Assembly (NCBI GenBank): GCA_918026815.1
Contig: CAKJVC010000148.1
Coordinates: 744,001 to 808,000 of the forward strand
DNA length: 64,000 nt
Reading direction: 5' to 3'
DNA from: Chalara sp. BL73
Lineage: Eukaryota > Ascomycota > Leotiomycetes > Helotiales
Shown: positions 14,037-23,849 of the stretch, piece after piece
How the letters are laid out: the number at the start of each line of letters is the position of its first letter
Numbering within the stretch: position 1 is the stretch's first letter
The notes under the pieces: model-generated
What the model was told of the DNA's origin: nothing
Databases searched by the model: none
The model's input: the letters and a program-made list of their open reading frames with translations, nothing else
Position numbers and translations under genes: made by a program

Positions 14037-14204
14037 ATGCCGTGCATCAAAGAGAGAGCGTACAGTCTTGCGCTTCGCCAAGATGATAGCCATTGCATTT
14101 CCATAGGCACGACATTCGCCTACGCTGCTTCACCTGTTTTTCTGGTGCTGTGCCTCACCTTATTCTTCCGAGGTGGAAGAATAGCCTTGGATGATAGTGC
14201 GTAG
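14037..14204 (+). CDS. Small single-pass membrane protein (55 aa), member A of a local set
   Basis: A 55-codon ORF with a hydrophilic N-terminus, one hydrophobic segment (about residues 22-45, from CISIGTTFAYAASP to CLTLFF) and a short basic then acidic tail (RGGRIALDDS). No domain is recognised. The Ile-Gly near the start of the segment and the Pro ten residues after that Ile recur in the relic at 14617 and in the ORF at 15185. There is A at -3 but no G at +4. It could be a chance hydrophobic ORF; the case for a gene rests mainly on similarity to its neighbours. Confidence 0.35.
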   Translation: MPCIKERAYSLALRQDDSHCISIGTTFAYAASPVFLVLCLTLFFRGGRIALDDSA

Positions 14205-14513
14205 TTTTCATTTTCCGGAAGATGTGAATATTATTATGTCTGGACGATCCTGAACGTGGCCACTAAGAGGCAGGCGTTTAGAATAAGCTACGATGCCTTA
14301 TTCATGCGATGGTGTTGAGAATCAAGGTAGTGGCCACATGGATGACTATGCTTCTGAGTCTCTCTTCTAAACGTGCTTCTTTTATACTTGTATTATAGAT
14401 GAATGGTCTTTCCAGGCTACTTTTACTCTCTTAGTCATACTTAACACTCACCACTCTTCTTTTCTTCCCAGGTGGATATTCTTTATCCTCCTATTTGCTT
14501 ATACCCTACATCG

Positions 14514-14520
14514 TATAAAT
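14514..14520 (+). promoter_or_regulatory. TATA box-like element
   Basis: TATAAAT followed by an A-run and a C/T-rich stretch, about 100 bp before the ATG at 14613. It is the best TATA match in this gene-poor block, yet the reading frame it would serve is disabled. Confidence 0.35.
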
Positions 14521-14616
14521 AAAAAAGACCTCTGCCTACATACCATAACCAAGACAATAGAGGTCTTTACGCTGCTAACACACCCTTCTCAATACAATAC
14601 ATCAGGAAGTCCATGA

Positions 14617-14739
14617 ACTGATCTTGTCATATTAATCTGTGAGACTTCTACATCCAACCACTATCTCACAATCGGACAGGCCATCAGCCTCACCATCGTG
14701 CCGATTCTTTTGTTCGTCATTGCTGCGGTAAATATCTGA
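14617..14739 (+). pseudogene. Degenerate copy of the small membrane-protein type (member B)
   Basis: The frame encodes a polar start (STSNHY), then a hydrophobic segment LTIGQAISLTIVPILLFVIAAV and a stop. It has no in-frame ATG; the nearest ATG, at 14613, is one frame off and meets TGA after one further codon. Upstream there is a good TATA box (TATAAAT at 14514-14520) and a pyrimidine-rich leader. Just past the stop, the same frame continues as VRLKQRREK, the kind of basic tail seen after the membrane segment in the neighbours. This fits a disabled member of the set; chance is not excluded. Confidence 0.3.
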
Positions 14740-15184
14740 TGCCGTGGGCTTGCGGTGAGACTGAAGCAGAGGCGCGAGAAGTGATAGAAGAGAATGTAAA
14801 GGAGAGCCATGATAATCTTCCTCGGGAGCAAAACAAAAGCGAAGAGACTGCAAAGTAGGTTATTGCTAGGACCAGGTAATTTCACGAGAAAACAAAGTTA
14901 AGTACACAAATGCGTCTCATTTGAGTGCACCATTCTCTTGAAAATTCGAAATCATGAATAACCTTTAGCGTCCCACCCAATCACAATAGCACCAGGCCAT
15001 TGAGCATTCCACCTCTCGTGCTTATAACCGCGCATCTCCCATCGTACAGATCTTCTTCTTTCCTACGTCCATGCTCTGAAATACGATTCATCTCCACGAT
15101 AAAACAAATCAGTTCACACTCCCAAACTGCACTTTCCGCACCTTTGAAGAAATCAGAATCAGAATCAGATAGCGGATAAAGACC
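14740..15184. other. Promoter and leader region of the 15185 ORF
   Basis: Ends of the degenerate ORF, then a stretch with a TTATAA element (15022-15027) and an A/C/T-rich leader with AATCAGAATCAG repeats just before the ATG. No other gene is seen. Confidence 0.35.
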
Positions 15185-15340
15185 ATGGCGTCAAATGCGA
15201 CCATAACAACCACCTTCGTCGCCTTTGCCGTGCCCGCTGTCGTCATCCTCGTTGTGGTCGTCGTTGGGATCATCTTTGCGGAATGGACTTTTCTACGGAA
15301 GAGGCGTCGTGTAAACGGAGCGAGTGCGGAGCGAGTTTGA
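15185..15340 (+). CDS. Small single-pass membrane protein (51 aa), member C
   Basis: A 51-codon ORF: a short polar N-terminus (MASNATITTT), a strongly hydrophobic segment about residues 11-32 rich in Val, then EWTFLRKRRRVNG and a short tail. The basic cluster after the helix predicts an N-out, C-in orientation by the positive-inside rule. The start context is strong (gaccATGG), and the third codon positions are GC-rich compared with the AT-rich flanks, which favours a real gene. No known family is recognised. It shares with A and B an Ile followed ten residues later by Pro at the start of the membrane segment. Confidence 0.5.
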   Translation: MASNATITTTFVAFAVPAVVILVVVVVGIIFAEWTFLRKRRRVNGASAERV

Positions 15341-16729
15341 GAGTAAGTCGATAAGAAAGAGCATTTTGGTTGTTTTGGGGAGGGGGGGAGTATATTGAAG
15401 GATAGAGTTTGGAAGATGAGGCTCTCTGGAGAACGAGAATGGAAGAAGAGTAGTGCAGGCCGAGGGCAGGGCGAAGCTTGGGAATATACGTTGAGTTGAA
15501 CGGTTTATGATGGATATCGTTAGGGATTCGGTGGGTTGTGTTGATGGCCACCTTGAAGGAAGAGCTCACCGAGCGTCTTCTGTGTATTGATATCTGGCCA
15601 ATGAGAAGTGTCATGGTGTGCAAGACTTTAGATCAGCCATTTTAGCCTTATGGTAAGCACTCTTTGTGGCGCTTATACACATTGAGATTTTACTCTTAAA
15701 CTACGGTTCGGGTGATTATATGCAATAGGCCAACTTAATCCTTCAAATAGCACTATGCTAAAACTAGGATTGTTGGTCACACGTCAGCAGGTCCGACTAC
15801 ACGTATGAAATGTAGGCCTTTGAATCTATGAAAGACTCAAGCTTACTCTTTCTCAAAAAATTCTAACTTTTTTTTATATTTTTCGCCCTTCGACTGCGTT
15901 GTATTCTTTTTCTACAGTGTCACCAAGTTTGTGACTTGAGCATCCCCGAAGGTACTCTAGCAGCTGAAGCCCACGACAGTTTAGGTTATACGCTTTGTAG
16001 TAGCTGCAAGTGTCACGAACATGGTTCTATAGGTCTAGGAAAGCAGTTTGTAGGTGCTTCAATACGAAAATACTAAACTAAGGAGAAGAGGTGGAGCTCT
16101 GGGAAAGCTCTCGACTAAGTATGGCTTTCAGGTAACAAGCTACTAGTCCCAACTAGGAAATATACGCGAAACAGTCAAGTGCTAACCGTGACAGCAGGCT
16201 TGTTGTCAGAAATAGGATCTATTGGGCAGGAATCAATTGGAGGATCTGTGAAGGTGTCACGGCTATGGAATCTGCAGGCTTGTAGGAGCATTACAGGTGA
16301 TGATATTATCTGGCCTACTTACGTAAGCCAATTCCTGACACTTGTGGCTCTTACAAATAGATTAGTTAAATCTGCAATTTCGTTTTTTAAAAGACTTTTT
16401 TGCAACGCAATTCGCAAAGCCCGACTAGTTAAGCAGTTAATTAACTTATTAAAGATTGCTAAATTGCAATGAATTTAGCCGTTATTTTTGCGAAAAAATA
16501 ATATAAGCTACGAGCAGCTAATCAACGCCGTAAAAATAAGCAACATCGTCTAAAGTATTGTCTTTTGATATATTGTCACGTGATGCACATGAGTGGTCAG
16601 CCATGTGTCCTGGGGAGCGTGAGTTGTATATGAGCTTTGCTTTCGGTATGGAAGCACATCATCATTGATACAACACACCTTTTTGCCCTTCTATATGTTA
16701 CACTTTCATAAGCTATTGACGTTTATCTA
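15341..16729. other. AT-rich gene-free block
   Basis: No supported gene. From about 15640 the sequence is AT-rich and TA-rich, with many stops in all frames, as expected for decayed and possibly RIP-mutated repeats. It abuts the transposase relic. Confidence 0.4.
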
Positions 16730-17030
16730 TTATATAGAGCTTAGGCCCGCTGGTGCTCCCCCTAGTATGCTACGGTTACCGATATCACGCTTATAGGTTT
16801 TGTGCTGGATCCTGTTGCTGTTCTTGCTCTTCAGCATGTTTCCCTCTACAGTATATTGTGCAAAAAGGAGCTTTACGGGTTCAGGAAAGTCAGCGTTTAG
16901 TTGAAATAGCTGAAAATATAAAAAAGAAAAATTCAAGCTTCTGCAACTTTTGTACACCAGCGTGCACCACCGACGTGTTCTAATTGTAATGTTCAAAGTC
17001 ATACGAGACTTCAATGTACTAGCTTCTAGA
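16730..17030 (+). mobile_element. Relic of a pogo/Tc1-type DDE transposase C-terminus
   Basis: Broken frames on the plus strand read PAGAPPS, then QKGALRVQESQRLVEIAEN, then after a frame change ASATFVHQRAPPTCSNCN and VQSHTRLQC before TAG at 17027. The order (Gly-Ala-Leu-x-Val-Gln-Glu motif, helical run, CxxC with His and Cys) resembles the C-terminal tail of fungal pogo-family transposases as I know them. Several stops and at least one frameshift separate the parts, so it is dead. Terminal repeats were not located. Confidence 0.4.
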
Positions 17031-17917
17031 GAATCTATAGTTTAAGTACTATAGAATTTGTTTTTATTGTTGTGGCGCAATCAAGTAGGTGGGTTGCAAA
17101 AAAGCGGCTCGAGGAATGGGATGATCCGGGCAGTGGCGGAACACGTTACAGCATGGTGTAGGTGCACTAGGCGCCGTAGGTGCGGGATGCGCTTTCAGTC
17201 AGATTCTAAACGTACATACTATGCGTTACAGGTGAGCTACACCACCAACTCTCAACAAAATCAAAACTTGTGTCGAAAGCATTTTACGTGTATTTATATT
17301 TAACATTTATTTTCAAAGCGTAGTTTTTTCAATTTCGGACAATTTGCGAGTTTTACAGCTCGAAATAGCTTAAAATAAAGTGTTATAGTACTTGCGGGTT
17401 AAAGTTATCTACGAAACGTTGTACGACTTTGCCGCGGCCTGTAAGCTTTGAAAACGACTTTATTGATAAGCCGAAAAAGCAAAAGCTATTTTCCTTTTTT
17501 GCCAGCCATTTTGAATGTTGGTTGTTGTATAATTGTAATTCAAAAAGCAAAAAGTGGTGGCGGTTGCACGGGTACTGTTTCATGCATATCTGTTCCACTT
17601 GTCTATCAGATACGTTATATTATCAGCTTGCTTATAAAGTGCGTTACATGGGATGTACGTGTAGTCGGGCCCCCACGTCAGACTCGTTAGTCAGCCGTCT
17701 GAACCTACAATCAGCTACTCTCTGACCTAAATACTCAAGGGACCCACCTCTCACACTTCTCAACTTGAAAGACTAGTGAAAGCCCAAGACAAGACCAACC
17801 AAATATTCAAAATTGCATTAGCAAGTACAAACTATCATAACCTCAGTCGGTATCCGAAATCAAACCCTCCACAAGGCTGAGACCACAAATTCATAGTCAA
17901 GCAACTAAGCAGCAACG
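17031..17917. other. AT-rich decayed sequence, then the leader of the 17918 ORF
   Basis: The first part continues the decayed repeat block. From about 17700 it changes to a C/A-rich, pyrimidine-tract sequence that looks like a promoter and 5' leader. No gene is seen. Confidence 0.35.
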
Positions 17918-18055
17918 ATGGGTCTCCCTGTCTCAGGACTTGTCGTGATGGTTGTCTGTGTCGGAGGAGGTGTTGTGGCGGCGGCATTCGCGGTGCTCCG
18001 TGCGAGGATGGGATGGAAATGGACGAAGGATGACGAGGAAACAGCGAGTTCATGA
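17918..18055 (+). CDS. Small single-pass membrane protein (45 aa), member D
   Basis: A 45-codon ORF with a hydrophobic, Gly/Val/Ala-rich segment from about residue 3 to 27, followed by VLRARMGWKW and an acidic, polar tail (DDEETASS). The start context is strong (A at -3, G at +4), the leader is C/A-rich, and the reading frame is GC-rich inside an AT-rich region. No known family is recognised. Basic residues after the helix again predict a cytosolic C-terminus. It lacks the I-x9-P pattern of A to C, so membership of the same family is based on size, layout and position only. Confidence 0.42.
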   Translation: MGLPVSGLVVMVVCVGGGVVAAAFAVLRARMGWKWTKDDEETASS

Positions 18056-18843
18056 TTTTAGGGTGTTGCGGGTGAGAAGCTGTTTTCTGGATGATGAGAT
18101 TATAGATTTTAACTATAGTGTATTTAGGAGAGAATGCTTGGGCGGGCTTAAAAGATATGGAAACCGGGTAGGAAATTTGAAGGCATTGGTAGTGATTATC
18201 TACTACAATGGACTGAGTGTAAGCGGGAGTTCGTTGAGATACTGAATATCAAGAATCTATCTCAAAGTACATCCTTAGTGTTAAGCAATGAGCACAAGGT
18301 AGTTTTAAGTATGAAAGAGACTGGAGTTGAGTGCACTGTGATGGCTCGCTACGGGATCCACCCTAAAGTAGGTCTTCTCATCCGCATGTTCAAAGTAAAA
18401 CAAAAGAGAGATAGCGCTATTCTCCAGCGCCTACCCCATAGGACCAGAGTAGGTTCCCAGACTGGAATGTCCGCAATTCACACTTGCGGTAGTACCTAAA
18501 TCTCGAAAACAATAACATGAAGGATCGCGTCATTATCTGTCCAAGACATGCACATGAGGCGTACTACACACTCACCACCATGAATCGCTTACCATCACCA
18601 TCATGAATCGCCCACGCCAATCTACCACAATTTGCCTTAAAAGAGAGATAGCATTGATCGAAACTTTTTCTTCCATTGCTAAAGTCTTAGAATAGCAACT
18701 TCACAGCCGATACACAACTTCCAGTTCAAAATTAAAACGTTAATACACTCTATTCAAAGCTAGACGTACGTATAGCATCTGAAATTGGGACCAAGGCTGA
18801 TAATAGCTGGATAGGAGTCCGGCCACCAAAGTCTGTTGTCAAC
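18056..18843. other. Intergenic between two small ORFs
   Basis: No gene recognised. A tandem run of closely similar segments (CACCATGAATCGC...CACCATCATGAATCGCC near 18577-18611) is a short imperfect repeat. The end is A-rich and may be the leader of the next ORF. Confidence 0.35.
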
Positions 18844-18954
18844 ATGGAAGCTCTTGCGATAGGCGGGATATCATTCTCTATTTTCTGCCTGATTATCTTG
18901 ATACTACTCTTTTCGTGTTGGTCGAAGAGTGTATTGCGTTCAGCTAGCCGATAG
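18844..18954 (+). CDS. Small single-pass membrane protein (36 aa), member E
   Basis: A 36-codon ORF: MEALAIGGIS, then a very hydrophobic run (FSIFCLIILILLFSCW) and a short basic tail (SKSVLRSASR). The start context is strong (caacATGG). It keeps the Ile-Gly pair near the start of the membrane segment seen in A and B but has Leu where those have Pro. At this length an ORF with one hydrophobic stretch can arise by chance. Support comes from the same orientation, start context and architecture as the neighbouring small ORFs. Confidence 0.35.
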   Translation: MEALAIGGISFSIFCLIILILLFSCWSKSVLRSASR

Positions 18955-19293
18955 AGGTGCATCATTCATATTTACTGCTTTGTTTTTGATTTTGCTGACT
19001 TTGGACATGTAGCATCTCGGAAAAGAATTAAGGATATGGCAATGGCAATATCAGATTGAGACGAAGCATGAAAGTTCTATGTGACGTTGGTTTCTCCATA
19101 AGGAAAGAATATGGCTGCAGGCGACAACAAAGGTATGGGAATTGGTGGAACAATAAGATCTGGGAATTAGTCTCCGACTAGGCATGAATTTGAGAACCCT
19201 TACTCAACTCGCAAGTTTCTGGACTCAGAACTTCCCATGTATCCAGCCCTTTAATTTGTAACTTGGTCTTCCTCAGAAGGAGTACTTGATTAC
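18955..19293. other. Intergenic
   Basis: No gene or clear motif seen between the last small ORF and the 3' end of the bZIP gene. Confidence 0.4.
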
Positions 19294-20344
19294 TCAAACC
19301 TCAACAATGAGTCTTTCTTCGCCTCTGGCTTCCCTCCATCTGTTTGTAGATCTTATCAAGTTGTCACATCCCTTTAACAAGAATGTCCATTTCCTTGCAA
19401 AGCCCTCGCTGATCTCCCAGCCTTCTTCTAACCATGGCTCGCCCCATAGAATGAGCCCTCGACTTTCGACTTCGCTAAGACCATCATACATTCCACCCAC
19501 GAAGTCATTACAGAGCCCGTCGACGTCAATGGTGTCTTGGTGTGTGATGATATTGTCACGCATCTCTGGGTATGGCAGGACATCTATCCATACCTCATGC
19601 GAAACAGTTTTTTGGAGAATTGTAGGCTTCAGAGACGTGGGTGCAGTCTCTGGTAGTGGTAGGTCATCCGTATAGAAGTCCTCCCAACCTTCGAATGGAC
19701 GACCACTAAGCTGTAGCAATGCCGCCATATTCGCCATTACCCCTCGTAGTGTATTGTGCTGTATGGACACGAATATCTGGTGATCAACAGAGAGTGGAAA
19801 ATTGGGTGTTTGAAATAACATCGCAGAAGTTAACTCCCGTTTCCGCTGTTCTCTTAGCGCAGCCCAATAAGCGTATACGCTTTGCGACTGGCCAAGAGTT
19901 TCTAATGCTGCCCAAAAAGCATCTCGACTCTGTGGAGAATCGAAGCTTACAGACAGTCTTTGACGTCCAGTTACATGGTTTAGAACTAGCTGCTTGAGAG
20001 AAGAATATGCATCAGCATGATCTGCAGAAACTTGTGCATCTTTCTGATATGCCGGTACAAGTGCCGTTGAAGTTGCAAGCTCTTGCGCTTTTCGTCTCCC
20101 TATGGTGCTTTATCAACAACGATGGGTACCGTCTTAGATGCGTCATTCACTACTCACTCCATGCTCTTTGATGAAGACGATTCTGCCGCCGTCGTCTCTC
20201 GGCCGGATCTGTTATCCCAGTCACATAGTCATCTTTCACCCGAGCCTGCCTTTAATTAGATCTCCGAATCTTGATCGAACTTTGCAGAAACAGCTATGAG
20301 AAATCCAACCCCACCTCTTGAATCTCAACCAGGGTTTCAACCAT
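19294..20344 (-). CDS. bZIP-type transcription factor with C-terminal DUF3425
   Basis: Three exons (20344-20315, 20245-20158, 20099-19294) give 307 aa in frame. The basic region reads DPAERRRRQNRLHQRAW, continued after an intron by RRRKAQEL, matching the basic region of fungal bZIP-DUF3425 proteins. The heptad leucines of a normal zipper are poor after it. The C-terminal DUF3425 is clear: FPLSVDHQ, VSIQHNTLRGVMANM, WIDVLPYPEMRDNI, and LILWGEPWLEEGWEISEGFARKW with a conserved C and STNRWR. Members are nuclear regulators often tied to stress or secondary metabolism. No target is evident here. The 30-nt first exon is the least certain part; its 69-nt intron ends in GGCAG after a CTAAT branch-like site. 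Confidence 0.82.
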
Positions 20345-20966
20345 AGTTACAGGCAGGAATATACAACAGCAGGGTCACGCCCGGACTTAATTTCGATAAG
20401 GAGGTTAAGCCTAGTCAAATCTTGCTTCATGATACATGCTCCATGCGGCATAAGCAGACTAAAAAACGTCAGCGTCTTCTGCTTATGCTGCATCAATGTT
20501 GTTGCAATATGCGGCTGATAAGTGGAGATTTTGGGCGACAAGTCATTGGCTGAAATGTTGTCTCACAACCCACTTAATTCGCCAAGACGCTATATACTTA
20601 TCCTGCATACACGCTAACCTTCATTCGTGTACCACAACTGATGGGGTAATTAACTTGTTTTGTCAATGCTTTCGGATGTGTATAGATCATTGCAGGATGC
20701 CGCAAATAATGGCATCGGTGTTAAGATGCGAAGGTGATCTGCGTCCGAGAGCGCTATCTCTCGAATGAAGATAAATATCGATATTCCCTCTCCGGAGCGC
20801 ACCCATCATCATTAATCATTCTACTCATCAATCAATAGCCTGAATATTCTTAACATCACCCAAAAAAATCTCTAGCTCCGCCATACACTATTTCAAAGTT
20901 TCTCATATCAGATACGCCAGAAATTTTTCTATCATAAATCACATCATAGCAAGCCAAACAAACGCC
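20345..20966. other. Divergent promoter region between the bZIP and SDR genes
   Basis: About 620 bp shared by two divergent genes. No gene is seen. The last 100 bp before 20967 are C/A-rich with CAATC repeats, as in fungal leaders. Confidence 0.4.
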
Positions 20967-22102
20967 ATGCCTAATCTTGAGCAATTCGTGGACTTCAACC
21001 CAGAGAAAGATATCCCTTCTCTTGAAGGAAGAGTCATCTTCATCACCGGAGGTATGCTGTTTAGCTCAAAATCCTTTAGACTTCATATCTAACAGATTGT
21101 AGGTACCGCCGGACTTGGGAGAGAATCAGTGTTAGCTCTTGCGAAACACAACCCTGCCCACATCTACTTTACTGGCCGAAATACTGAAGCGGCAAAAGCT
21201 CTCAGCGATGAGGTGCAAGCCACAAATCCTTCAGTTGGAACAACGTTCCTGAAGATGAATATGTTGTCCTTAGCATCTGTGAAGAATGCTTGTGCTGAGT
21301 TCTCTCATGATCGCCTCGATATTCTGATGTAAGCGGTGACGTCTCTCATAATACCCGGTTGTACTGTTTGTTATATGAAGTCGAGACTGACTTATATTGA
21401 ATGACAGGTGTAATGCTGGTGTCATGTTTATCCCACCTGGCCTCAGCCAAGATGGCTACGAGAATCATTTTGCCATCAATCATCTTGCACACGCCATGAT
21501 TATTCAGCAGCTCTTACCTGTCCTGAAGAAGACCTCTCAGCTACCCAAATCAGACGTGCGTGTTCTCTCTTTGACATCTACGGCCTGGAAGTCCAGTCCA
21601 AGGAATGGCATCACGTTTTCGACATTGCAAACTACGCAAGAAGGATTCATGGGAGCAAGTTACAGATATGGGTAAGCAAGCCCTCCACAGCCTGTTTCTA
21701 TTAGTTTGGAGGTTAGCACTGACGCAAACCAGGCAAAGCAAGCTTGCAAATATCGTGTATGCTGCCGAACTAGCTAGACAGAACCAGGGTTCCAGCATAA
21801 AATTCATTTCCGTCCACCCAGGAGCTGTGGCCACTGACTTGACGACCACCATCTCATTCGCTCATCAAATTCTTACGAGAATCTTCCTTTTTTTCCTGGG
21901 CGTCTCTCTCATGCAGCCGGAACAGGGCCGTCTAAGTCAGCTATGGGCAGCCGCCGGCGCGAAGAGAGAGCAGCTGGTAAGCGGCGGATTTTACATGCCA
22001 GTTGGAAGGTTCAGCAATGACAGGCTGGATAAGACGGCGAAAAGTGAGAATCTTGGGAAGGATCTATGGGATTATACGCAGGATGTTTTGGCCAAGTTCT
22101 GA
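20967..22102 (+). CDS. Short-chain dehydrogenase/reductase
   Basis: Four exons (20967-21051, 21103-21328, 21408-21671, 21733-22102) give 314 aa. The first intron splits the cofactor motif so that FITGG joins TAGLG, giving TGGTAGLG (TGxxxGxG) near residue 27. CNAG follows at the next junction, and the third intron splits the active site, giving Y191-G-Q-S-K195 (YxxxK). The HPGAVATDL motif after the active site is typical of the retinol dehydrogenase/WW-domain oxidoreductase-like SDRs common in fungi. An NAD(P)-dependent oxidoreductase is certain; the substrate is unknown. It is divergent from the bZIP gene, which could regulate it, but no site was identified. Confidence 0.9.
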
Positions 22103-22473
22103 GTTTATGTGAAGTCCACCAGTGGCGTTCAGGTTTTAAAAAGGATATTATTACTTGTTCTTCGTTTTGTATCATAATATAGAGGTTGTTTTTATACGCT
22201 AAGCCCGTTATCATCTCAAACCATCTCACAGTTGATTAATTATCATGGCTTTGTAAAAAAGTGAGACTTGCTTCCTGAGATAATGTGGCGTCGAGATTCT
22301 GATCATGCAGCGGTCAAAGAGTAGCCTTGGAAAGTTACTCTACCCTTTCCTTTAATATGCTTGAAAACTTTCTAATCCGACAACCATTTCATTCTTCATG
22401 ATAGCCATTTAACATTTATCATTAATTCATTATTCTTTCCCAGCAGCTGATTCAACATGAATTAGCACGCCCA
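22103..22473. other. Convergent 3' intergenic region
   Basis: The 3' ends of the SDR and glycerate kinase genes face each other. AT-rich, with nothing else seen. Confidence 0.5.
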
Positions 22474-23849
22474 TCAGAAAGTGTTGAGCCTCAGAAGCGG
22501 TTTGCTGGTGAATGTCTTACCCAGCAGCTGGCTCGAGATCTCCGCAATGTCAGTGAGCTTGCTATTTTTTTTCAAGTCTCTCCCGACCATGATCATTCTC
22601 ATTGCACTCTCAGCCGAGTCTCTCAGCAAACGCTCAGCTTCTTTGATTGCTGTCTCAAGAGATATAGGTGCCTGTATGATGCTTACGAAAGCATCTATTC
22701 CAGCCGCGTAATTGACGTCAGCATCAACTCCAACAGTCCCAACAAGTGCAATCACAGGCAGTCCGAGGCGTTTTGCACGCACCGCAACTTCTGCTGGGAT
22801 CTTTCCTCTCGGTGTCTGATAATCAATTCCTCCTTCAGCTGTTATGACAAGATCACAATCTTTCATCTGTTCGTCAAGCTGGAAATGCTGCATGATCAGG
22901 TCGAATCTTGGGTGTAATGTGGCTCCGAGAAGCATGAGTCCTGTTCCGAGTCCTCCGCTTGCTCCCGAGCCAGGCGCTGTTGATATGTCGCGCCCAATTA
23001 TATGCTCAACAGTCGATGCGTATATGTCTAATCCTTTGGCCAAGATTTCCACCTCCCTGGGGGTAGCACCTTTCTGTGGCCCAAATACCCGAGCCACACC
23101 CCTAGGTCCGCACAAGACATTCAACCAATTACATGCAACATCTATCTTGACGTGTTGAAGGCGAGGATCGAGACCCGAGAGATCTATGCTGTGGAGGCTC
23201 AATAAATCTTTGCCCCCTCCTGCAATCGGAAGTTCTTTGCCATTGATGTCCAAGAACATCCCACCCAATGCTTGAACACAGCCGATACCTCCATCAGATG
23301 TCCCAGAGTCTCCGCAACCAATGATAATCCTTTTTACGCCATCATTCACAGCGGCGAGAATAAGCTGTCCTACCCCGTATGTTGTTGTGAGTCCTGGATC
23401 ACGAGCATTTCTTGGGACCAACCTCAAACCTGCCGCAGCTGCCATTTCTATCACAGCAGTCCCTGAGTCTCCTCCGAGAAAGCCGTAATATGATGCTACA
23501 GGCTCACGTACCGGACCCATGACCTCGATGTGTTTGAGCCTGCACAATATTATGCTCAGCAAAGATTCGGAATAGTAGCAAGCCTCTACCAGTCTTGACA
23601 AAGGAGATCGCTGAATTTGGGCATGACTTACCGTCCATGAGTTGCGGCAACCAGCGCGCGAGTGAACCCTTCCCCGCCATCTACTAACGGCGCTTTGCGA
23701 ACAATTGCAGTCGGTATGACTCGTAGTATGCCTTCTTCAATACAATCCGCAGCGACATCAGCTTCCAAGCTTTCCTTAAAACCGGATGGGGAGACCAGAA
23801 CCCTCATACGTCTCTCCGTGATCATCGATATTGTAGAAGCGATACTCAT
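22474..23849 (-). CDS. Glycerate kinase (GlxK/GarK type)
   Basis: Two exons (23849-23632, 23539-22474) give 427 aa. The start of the fold is MRVLVSPSGFKESLEADVAA, with VDGGEGFTRAL, then EMAAAAGLRLVP, TTYGVGQLI, GCGDSGTSDGGIG, LCGPRGVARVFGPQKGA, GASGGLGTGL and ITAEGGIDYQTPRGKIP, the conserved blocks of type I/II glycerate kinases. The enzyme phosphorylates D-glycerate with ATP, feeding it into glycolysis or serine metabolism in the cytosol. The protein starts at an ATG 18 codons before the canonical MRVLVSP; the internal Met could be the true start. The intron between THGR and LKHIEV is 92 nt. Confidence 0.9.

Noticed and set aside
18577..18611. Imperfect short tandem repeat (ATGAATCGC units)
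   Set aside because: Only two units; too short to be a meaningful satellite or regulatory array.
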